Assembly (NCBI GenBank): GCA_003455945.1
Contig: DMPQ01000298.1
Coordinates: 7,709-19,362, forward strand
Source of the DNA: Planctomycetaceae bacterium
GTDB taxonomy: Bacteria > Planctomycetota > Planctomycetia > Pirellulales > Pirellulaceae
Direction of reading: 5' to 3'
Length of the DNA stretch: 11,654 nucleotides
Shown: positions 7,126 through 11,654 of the stretch, piece by piece
How the letters are laid out: each line of letters begins with the position of its first letter
Position numbering within the stretch: position 1 is the first letter of the stretch
Notes under the pieces: generated by a model
Database searches by the model: none
The model's input: only the letters and a program-made list of their open reading frames with translations
Told to the model about the DNA's origin: nothing
Position numbers and translations under genes: made by a program

Positions 7126-7160
7126 CGAGACGAGCTCGGTATCTTGCCGGGCTCGTTTCG
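7126..7160 (+). terminator. Strong hairpin, probable terminator of the exported protein gene
   Basis: CGAGACGAGCTCGG (7126-7139) pairs with CCGGGCTCGTTTCG (7147-7160) over 14 positions, with two G-T wobbles, around a 7-nt loop. It begins 54 nt after the TGA at 7071 and is followed by the pyrimidine-rich CTTCTTGGCTCTC, a weak T-tract at best. It also sits 42 nt ahead of the GNAT start, so it would separate the two transcripts. Confidence 0.6.
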
Positions 7161-7201
7161 CTTCTTGGCTCTCGCGAGTCTTCGGTCGAGGTTCGTGGAA
7201 C

Positions 7202-7681
7202 GTGAGCGACGCACCTGAGATCGTCGTGCGAGATGTCCGATCGTCGGATCTGACGGCGTTAGCCGACCTGATACTCGCGTTCCGTTCCGAGCGAGGCGAG
7301 ATCGGCGACACGGCCGTCGAAACCGAATCGGTCCGGCAAGCGATCTCGCGATGCCAAGAACTGCCGGGGCACGAACTGATCGTCGCGGAGCGTTCCGGCG
7401 AAATGGTCGGCTACGTGGCGCTGCATCTGATTCCGTTTCCGATGTTGGCCGCCTCGGAGGCCTATCTCTCGGACTTGCTCGTTCGCTCGTCCAGCCGTGG
7501 GGCGGGGATCGGTACGGCGTTGTTGGCGGAAGCGGAGCGTCGCGCGCGGCGATCCGGCTGCGTCCGGTTGATGCTCAATAACCGCCTGGCGTCCGAGTCG
7601 TACGCGCGAGGCTTCTTTGGCGCGGTCGGGTTTCGCGAGCGACGTTCGTTCGCGAACTTCATCAAGCCGCTGGAAGACTGA
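7202..7681 (+). CDS. GNAT family N-acetyltransferase
   Basis: This 159-residue single-domain GNAT enzyme transfers an acetyl group from acetyl-CoA to an amine; the substrate is unknown. The N-terminal strand IVVRDVRSSDLTALADLI (7-24) has the usual 'R.....D...' GNAT opening. VAERSGEMVGYVALHL (61-76) gives the central beta hairpin. Motif A is AYLSDLLVRSSSRGAGIGTAL (87-107) with the acetyl-CoA pyrophosphate loop RGAGIG (99-104). LMLNNRLASESYARGFFGAVGFRER (123-147) is the motif B region ending in the typical 'FY...GF' element. The start is a GTG at 7202, with GAGG at 7188-7191 as a loosely spaced ribosome site (10 nt). No ATG exists near the conserved N-terminus. There is no catalytic partner nearby. 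The deacetylase at 4146-5156 is functionally the reverse chemistry but is on the other strand, and no link can be claimed. Confidence 0.88.
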   Translation: MSDAPEIVVRDVRSSDLTALADLILAFRSERGEIGDTAVETESVRQAISRCQELPGHELIVAERSGEMVGYVALHLIPFPMLAASEAYLSDLLVRSSSRGAGIGTALLAEAERRARRSGCVRLMLNNRLASESYARGFFGAVGFRERRSFANFIKPLED

Positions 7682-7921
7682 GACGTCTCCGGGGCATCGC
7701 ATCTCGCCGCGGCAAGCGCTGCGAGGAAGAAGGCGGGTCGTGCCGCGCGCCCGTTCTACGGCGCAAGGAGCTTCTTGCTTTCGTTTTCTTCATGGCTGTT
7801 CACGCTCCGATGGGGAATCCGTTCTGACATCCATGAGCCGGGGTGGAGCGTTGCGATCCGTCTCGGACCGCACCTCGTTCCGTCGCATCGGATTCGCCTT
7901 CATTCCTCCTTGGGTCTCCCG
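7682..7921. other. 240-nt intergenic leader ahead of the ApbE gene
   Basis: No convincing gene is seen here. The region opens with the palindrome GAGACGTCTC (7680-7689, overlapping the GNAT stop). A bulged hairpin CTCGC...GCGAG follows (7703-7725). Further on is a T-rich stretch (7769-7790) that might belong to either a terminator or a promoter. No sigma70-like pair was recognised. Confidence 0.4.
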
Positions 7922-9481
7922 ATGAAGCGTTCACTCGTGATCCTGCTGCTGATGCTCGCCGGCTTCGGGGCTGTCGGTCCCGTGTCGGCGGAGCAGGTGA
8001 CCTTCCGGCACGAGAACGTGCTCGGAACCTCCCTGGAGCTTCGGATCGACGCGCCGGACGAGTCGCTCGCGCGCCGGGCCGAGACGACGGCGCTGGGAGA
8101 GATCGATCGCTTGGCGTCGCTCCTCAGTCGTCATGCTGCCGACAGTGAGCTGAGTCGGTGGCAGCGCGGCGAGGTCGCCGGGGATTCGCTTTCGGTAGAG
8201 CTGCGCGACGTCCTGAGCCGTGCCGAGCGATGGCGGCTGGCGAGCGGCGGGGCGTTCGACGTTCGCGCCCAGGCGCTGTCGCGACTCTGGACGAGTGCTG
8301 CGGAGAAAGGCTCCCTACCGACGGATGCCGAGCGGATCGCTCTCGTCGCGCAGCTGAATGACGCTCCGTGGACGCTCCGTGAAGACGGCTCGATCGAGCG
8401 GCACGATGCGCTGCCGATCAGTCTCGATGCGCTGGCCAAGGGGTACATCCTGGACGAGGTCGGTCGAGTCGTGCGGGAGACGCATCCCGAGGTGAGCGAG
8501 TTGGTCATCAACATCGGCGGTGACCTGCGGAAGTTCGGTGAAACGCCTCTCGAGATCGAGATTGCCGATCCGTCGCGAACGGCGGTCGGAGCGACTCCGC
8601 TCCAACGTTTCGAGACGACGCGTCCGTTCGCGTTGGCGACCAGCGGCGGCTACCACCGCCATGTCGAGATCGCGGGGAGACGCTTCTCGCACATCATCGA
8701 TCCTCGCTCCGGCTTTCCCGCTTCCGGCATCCGCAGCGCCTCGGTCATCGCACCGACCGCCGTCGAAGCGGATGCCGCCGCGACCGTGCTGAACGTGCTC
8801 GAGCCGTCCGAAGGACTCCGATTGATCGAGTCGCTGTCCGGCCTGGAGTGTCTGATCGTGGCGGCCGACGGATCGCTCTTCGCTTCGGCCGGGTGGCCGA
8901 ATCGCTCTTCGCTCGAACCTCTCGGCGAACGACTCGTCCTGACGTCGCTCGGCGCCGAGGACGAGCCGGGCCTGCATGTGGAGTTCACGATCGGCCGACC
9001 CGCCGGGGGACGCTATCGTCGGCCGTACGTCGCGGTCTGGCTCGAAGACGAAGACGGCTTTCCGGTCCGGACGGCGGTCCTTTGGATCATGACGGAACAA
9101 CCCGGTCCCCGCTGGCATCGCGATCTGACTCGCTGGTTCCGAAACGATCGAGTCCGGAAGCTGGTCGAGGAGAACGAACTGATCGGCACGATCTCGGAAG
9201 CGACTCGCGGCCCGGGCGACTACTCGGCGCTGTTCGACGGCAACGACAACGCCGGCAAGCGTCTCCCTCCCGGAAAGTACGTGCTCTGCATCGAGTCGGC
9301 TCGCGAGTACGGCTCGTATCAGCTGATCAAGGAGACGCTCGAGCTCGGAGACCGGCCGATCGAAAGGAAGGAGCTGGCCGGGAACGACGAGGTGACGGCG
9401 GCCTCGTATCGTTACGTGCCGCTTCCGCCCGAAGGGGAGCGTTCCGCGCCCGAGAACGAAGCGGATCGAGCCGAACGATGA
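7922..9481 (+). CDS. apbE: Exported FAD:protein FMN transferase (ApbE) fused to DUF2271
   Basis: This 519-residue protein probably uses FAD to attach FMN covalently to a Ser/Thr of a target protein outside the cytoplasm. The ATG at 7922 opens a clear signal peptide (MKRSLVILLLMLAGFGAVGPVSA/EQ, cleavage near 23) with no lipobox cysteine, so a soluble periplasmic form is expected. The ApbE domain spans about 26-340: NVLGTSLELRI (32-42), ASGGAFDVRAQALSRLW (107-123), ISLDALAKGYILDEV (166-180), VINIGGDLR (195-203), ATSGGYHRHVEI (239-250), SHIIDPRSGFP (256-266), and the metal-site pair Asp284/Thr288 in EADAAATVL. DUF2271 spans about 350-500: YVAVWLEDEDGFPVRTAVLW (369-388), SEATRGPGDYSALFDGNDNAGK (425-446) and GKYVLCIESAREYG (451-464). 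A typical ApbE is about 320-350 residues, so the C-terminal domain is a genuine fusion. No Shine-Dalgarno is seen upstream. The stop overlaps the start of the PepSY gene. Confidence 0.92.
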   Translation: MKRSLVILLLMLAGFGAVGPVSAEQVTFRHENVLGTSLELRIDAPDESLARRAETTALGEIDRLASLLSRHAADSELSRWQRGEVAGDSLSVELRDVLSRAERWRLASGGAFDVRAQALSRLWTSAAEKGSLPTDAERIALVAQLNDAPWTLREDGSIERHDALPISLDALAKGYILDEVGRVVRETHPEVSELVINIGGDLRKFGETPLEIEIADPSRTAVGATPLQRFETTRPFALATSGGYHRHVEIAGRRFSHIIDPRSGFPASGIRSASVIAPTAVEADAAATVLNVLEPSEGLRLIESLSGLECLIVAADGSLFASAGWPNRSSLEPLGERLVLTSLGAEDEPGLHVEFTIGRPAGGRYRRPYVAVWLEDEDGFPVRTAVLWIMTEQPGPRWHRDLTRWFRNDRVRKLVEENELIGTISEATRGPGDYSALFDGNDNAGKRLPPGKYVLCIESAREYGSYQLIKETLELGDRPIERKELAGNDEVTAASYRYVPLPPEGERSAPENEADRAER

Positions 9482-10254
9482 GTCTTACGAACCCTTCGAC
9501 CTCCGCTTCGGAAACGGTGTCACCCTCGTCGTCGATCTCCGACCGCGGCGAGGGGCGACGAGGCGGCTCGGCAAGTCCGAAGCCGCTTCGTCGACGTACG
9601 CTCTACGCGGCGTCGGCAGCGGCGTTTCGCTGGGTGCATCTGTACGTTTCGATGCTCGGCTTCTCGATGCTGATGTTCTTCGCCTTCACCGGCATGACGC
9701 TCAATCACCCGACCTGGTTCGGCGCCGGTGAGCAGCAGGTCGAGGATCGACAGGGGGCGCTGCCGGCCGAGCTGGCGGCGGCGCTGAAGCCCAAGGAGCT
9801 CTCGTCCGCCGCCGCCGCCGTGTCGAGCGAGTCGAGCGAGGAGCGGTCGACGGCCGACGGCGTCGACAAGCTGGCTCTGGCCGAGTTCGTGCGCGCCGAG
9901 CATCGCTTGTCGGGAGCCGTCAAGGAGTTCGAGGTCGACGAGTTCGAGTGCATGCTCGTCTTCAAGGGGCCCGGTTATTCGGCCGACGTCTTCGTCGATC
10001 GCGAACAGGGGACCTATACGGTGACCGAAACGACGACCGGCCTGATGGCGATCCTGAACGATCTGCATAAGGGACGCGATTCGGGCCCCGAGTGGGCGCT
10101 GCTGATCGACGTTTCGGCGGTCGCCACGATGCTGCTCTCGCTTTCCGGCTTCGGACTGCTCCTTTATCTGAAGCGGCGGCGACTGACCGGAGTCGTGACG
10201 GCGGTCGTCGGCACGGTGCTGTTGTTCGTCGTTTGGGCGGTCTGGGTCCCCTGA
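9478..10254 (+). CDS. PepSY-associated TM helix membrane protein
   Basis: This 258-residue inner-membrane protein shares an ATGA overlap (9478-9481) with the end of the ApbE gene, so the two are translationally coupled. Residues 1-40 are a Ser-rich, basic cytoplasmic tail. Helix 1 is about 53-75 (VHLYVSMLGFSMLMFFAFTG) and is followed by the family motif TGMTLNHP (71-78). A 110-residue external loop (80-185) is rich in Ala, Glu and Ser and then folds into a PepSY-like unit (VKEFEVDEFECMLVFKGPGYSADVFVDREQGTYTV). LMAILNDLHKGRDSGPEW (189-206) leads into helix 2 (206-230) with LSLSGFGLLLYLKRRR, the hallmark of the PepSY-TM family. Helix 3 is 238-257. His54, His77 and His197, near the membrane faces, are candidates for heme or metal binding by analogy with PepSY ferric reductases. 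The N-terminus lacks a ribosome site of its own beyond upstream coding sequence. Confidence 0.88.
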   Translation: MSLTNPSTSASETVSPSSSISDRGEGRRGGSASPKPLRRRTLYAASAAAFRWVHLYVSMLGFSMLMFFAFTGMTLNHPTWFGAGEQQVEDRQGALPAELAAALKPKELSSAAAAVSSESSEERSTADGVDKLALAEFVRAEHRLSGAVKEFEVDEFECMLVFKGPGYSADVFVDREQGTYTVTETTTGLMAILNDLHKGRDSGPEWALLIDVSAVATMLLSLSGFGLLLYLKRRRLTGVVTAVVGTVLLFVVWAVWVP

Positions 10255-10541
10255 GTCTCGACGAGTGGGGAGCGGCGTCTGGCCAAACACTTCCGGCGGC
10301 TGATCCGTAGCAGGAGAGGTCTCGGTCCCTCGACCGCCGTCGTCCGCTGTCGTTCAGCGCGGAAGGGGGGAGGCGCACCGGTCGGGCGCCTTGCGCTCGA
10401 ATCGCGTCCCGAGGCGGCCGACCGAGGTCGGGAAAACGGGTAAGTTGAGGGGCGAGATCGAGGGCAGTCGATCGATCGACCGCCGCAGGCTCCCGAGTCT
10501 CGTCGGGACCCGTCGCAACCCAGCGCAGGAGAGAGGCCGCC
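10255..10541. other. 287-nt gap between the PepSY and fascin-like genes
   Basis: No gene is supported here. It contains minor hairpins: CGCTG-tcgtt-CAGCG (10345-10359) and AGGCGC-n9-GCGCCT (10371-10391). Either could end the ApbE/PepSY transcript. A promoter for the next gene must lie near 10400-10500, but no clear -35/-10 pair was recognised. Confidence 0.35.
10527..10536 (+). promoter_or_regulatory. Strong Shine-Dalgarno of the fascin-like gene
   Basis: AGGAGAGAGG lies 5 nt ahead of the ATG at 10542. It is the best ribosome site in the window and fixes this start; several neighbouring genes have weak or no such site. Confidence 0.75.
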
Positions 10542-11000
10542 ATGTTGCCGAACACGGAAGCCGGGGCGTTCACCACGGGGATCAAGAGCTGCAAGAACCA
10601 TCGGTTCGTCTGTGCGGACGGCGATCGTTCCTCGTGTCTGCTGGCCAATCGGGATTGGTATCAGCAGTGGGAGCATTTCACCTTCGTGCCGGTCGACCGA
10701 GCCACCGGCACGTACGCGATTCGAGCTCACTTCAACGGCAAGTTCGTCTCGGTCGGCCAGGACGAATTGCTCACGCCTTCGCGCGATGAGGTCGATCTCT
10801 GGGAGACGTTTCGGCTCCATTACCTCGACGAGCAGGTGGTCGCCCTGCAGTCGCTCAAGAACGGCAAATGGGTCTGCGTCGAGGATGTGACGATCGGCCG
10901 GGGCGGAAACCCGGCTGTCTCGCTGACGCTGGCCAACGCCCTGACGGCGACTCGGGACGAGATCGGCGAATGGGAGAAGTTCTACTTCGCCACCAGCTGA
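10542..11000 (+). CDS. Fascin-like beta-trefoil protein
   Basis: This 152-residue protein consists of one beta-trefoil of the fascin/actin-crosslinking type, with no signal peptide or membrane segment, so it should be cytoplasmic. Three internal repeats are visible. The first (about 13-49) has IKSCKNHRFVCAD, LLANR and WEHFTFV. The second (about 58-94) has YAIRAHFNGKFVSV, LTPSR and WETFRLHY. The third (about 99-150) has VALQSLKNGKWVCV, LTLANALTATR and EWEKFYFA. The recurring 'hx(S/A)..NGK(F/W)V.V ... (L).A.R ... WE.F.' pattern is the signature of fascin domains, and three units make a complete trefoil. In eukaryotes four such domains bundle actin; bacterial single-domain versions have no established common function and could bind sugars or proteins (inference). 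It is flanked by long non-coding gaps and so is likely its own transcription unit, with a strong ribosome site suggesting good expression. Confidence 0.88.
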   Translation: MLPNTEAGAFTTGIKSCKNHRFVCADGDRSSCLLANRDWYQQWEHFTFVPVDRATGTYAIRAHFNGKFVSVGQDELLTPSRDEVDLWETFRLHYLDEQVVALQSLKNGKWVCVEDVTIGRGGNPAVSLTLANALTATRDEIGEWEKFYFATS

Positions 11001-11008
11001 GTCTTGCC

Positions 11009-11054
11009 GCCCGAATCGGGCTTGGCCCAAGGTCGGCGACCGCCGCGTGGGCGG
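11009..11054 (+). terminator. Clustered hairpins after the fascin-like gene
   Basis: GCCCG-aat-CGGGC (11009-11021) begins 8 nt past the stop codon, followed by CTTGG/CCAAG and CCGCC-gcgtg-GGCGG (11040-11054). Stems are 5 bp and no T-run follows, so this is a tentative terminator region. Confidence 0.35.
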
Positions 11055-11077
11055 GGCGTCTCGAACCGCCGAAACAG

Positions 11078-11106
11078 TTGATCCGCCTCGACTCGGCGGA
11101 TACAGT
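11078..11106 (+). promoter_or_regulatory. Sigma70-like promoter of the acetolactate synthase gene with a dyad in the spacer
   Basis: TTGATC (11078-11083) and TACAGT (11101-11106) are separated by 17 nt, a good sigma70 arrangement. The perfect inverted repeat ATCCGCC (11081-11087) / GGCGGAT (11095-11101), with a 7-nt centre, overlaps the 3' end of the -35, fills the spacer and touches the -10. A repressor bound there would block RNA polymerase. The predicted start near 11113 leaves a leader of about 160 nt before the ATG at 11272; no leader peptide rich in branched-chain codons was found. Confidence 0.55.
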
Positions 11107-11271
11107 CAAGGACTTGGTCCCGATCGAACGCGGCCTCCCTAGGGGGAGCGAACGGGAGCGATCTCCGATGCCGACCGGCCGTCGATCGGCGGAGAATTCA
11201 GCGGCGCCGTCGCGAATCGACGCGAACCTTCAGCGTCTCGTTCGCCGGCAGGAATACGAGGAAACGAAGCC

Positions 11272-11654
11272 ATGTCGACGATCGACCGTCCATCAGGAGT
11301 GCGCACCGTCACCGGAGCCGACATCCTGGTCAAGTCGCTCGTCGATCACGGCGTCGAAGTGATCTTCGCGTATCCGGGGGGCTGCAGCATGCCGCTCCAC
11401 CAGGCGCTGACGCGATATGCGGGGAAGATCCGCACGATCCTTCCGCGCCACGAGCAGGGGGGCGCGTTCGCCGCTCAGGGATATTCCCGCAGCACCGGCA
11501 AGCCGGGCGTGGTGATGGCGACGAGCGGACCGGGGGCGACCAACCTGGTGACCGCGATCGCCGATGCGAAGCTCGACAGCATTCCGCTGATCGCGATCAC
11601 CGGCCAGGTGCCGACCAAGGTGATCGGCACCGACGCGTTTCAGGAGACGCCGAT
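11272..11654 (+). CDS. ilvB: Acetolactate synthase large subunit, 5' part
   Basis: The first 127 codons of a thiamine-diphosphate enzyme that condenses two pyruvates to 2-acetolactate (or pyruvate plus 2-ketobutyrate) in valine, leucine and isoleucine synthesis. The frame runs open off the window edge. Visible motifs of the ThDP-binding PYR domain are [21 protein letters not shown] (15-35), [11 protein letters not shown] (36-46), [17 protein letters not shown] (57-73) with the catalytic Glu61 that activates Th[22 protein letters not shown] (80-99) and [10 protein letters not shown] (105-114). The ATG at 11272 is preceded by GAGGAAA at 11258-11264; the first 11 residues are variable and the family core starts at about residue 12. 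The [11 protein letters not shown] variant replaces the enterobacterial GGAI.P.YDAL. Loop chemistry cannot be judged further because the FAD and ThDP domains lie outside the window. A regulatory ilvN gene might follow downstream, but this is not visible. Confidence 0.94.
   Translation, partial: MSTIDRPSGVRTVTGADILVKSLVDHGVEVIFAYPGGCSMPLHQALTRYAGKIRTILPRHEQGGAFAAQGYSRSTGKPGVVMATSGPGATNLVTAIADAKLDSIPLIAITGQVPTKVIGTDAFQETP

Noticed and set aside
7117..7145. A promoter for the GNAT gene using TATCTT (7140-7145) as -10.
   Set aside because: No matching -35 lies at 16-18 nt, and the sequence is better explained as the loop of the 7126-7160 hairpin.
5128..7311. A 727-codon open frame on the minus strand opposite the exported protein gene.
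   Set aside because: It overlaps two better-supported genes, has Arg/Ser/His-rich low-complexity composition and no recognisable domain; it is an antisense shadow caused by high GC.
7775..7921. An upstream TTG start for the ApbE gene at 7775.
   Set aside because: It would bury the clear signal peptide 49 residues into the protein; the ATG at 7922 is the only good start.
8848..9477. A longer N-terminus for the PepSY protein, since its frame is open back to 8848.
   Set aside because: The extension is an Arg-rich shadow of the DUF2271 coding region; the ATG at 9478 overlapping the ApbE stop gives a normal PepSY-TM protein.
11113..11271. A leader-peptide attenuator or T-box upstream of ilvB.
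   Set aside because: The only short frame (from 11168) lacks runs of Leu, Val or Ile codons and runs through the ilvB start; no T-box sequence is seen.

Overview
The window is high-GC bacterial chromosome (mid-60s percent G+C by eye) with short intergenic gaps, no mobile elements, no RNA genes and no CRISPR array. The gene mix points to an aerobic Gram-negative bacterium, most likely a planctomycete: a secreted Gly/Met-rich hypothetical protein, an ApbE-DUF2271 fusion next to a PepSY membrane protein, a free-standing fascin-type beta-trefoil protein, several genes without a clear Shine-Dalgarno, and an acetolactate synthase start of the [15 protein letters not shown] type. This taxonomic call is inference; no marker gene is present.

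Left part (1-2118, + strand): the 3' end of a DUF1295 (steroid 5-alpha-reductase-like) membrane protein is followed after 6 nt by a methyltransferase of the cyclopropane-fatty-acid-synthase superfamily, probably a lipid-modifying pair. A YceH/DUF480 tandem winged-helix protein follows. A strong dyad-symmetric hairpin (2144-2187) lies between this gene and the convergent gene after it.

Middle left (2219-5156, - strand): an acuC-like histone-deacetylase-family enzyme is followed 64 nt later by a soluble PAS-containing sensor histidine kinase with no receiver or response-regulator partner in view. They probably form an operon.

Middle (5221-7160, + strand): a sigma70-like promoter (TTGACA-N18-TATTCT) drives a 574-residue exported protein with tandem Gly/Met repeats. 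It is followed by a 14-bp-stem hairpin that looks like a terminator. A GNAT acetyltransferase gene with a GTG start comes next.

Right part (7922-11654, + strand): an exported ApbE flavin transferase fused to DUF2271 overlaps by 4 nt (ATGA) a three-helix PepSY-associated membrane protein. This is a candidate extracytoplasmic flavin/electron-transfer unit. A fascin-like beta-trefoil protein with a strong ribosome binding site follows. The window ends in the first 127 codons of acetolactate synthase (ilvB), preceded by a promoter whose spacer holds a perfect 7-bp dyad, a candidate operator.

Across the whole window the palindrome CGATCG is far more frequent than base composition predicts. I found no single obviously new multi-gene system. 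The most interesting items are the ApbE-DUF2271/PepSY pair, the plant-N-methyltransferase-like CFA-family enzyme, the kinase with a degenerate N-terminal domain beside a deacetylase, and the fascin-like protein.
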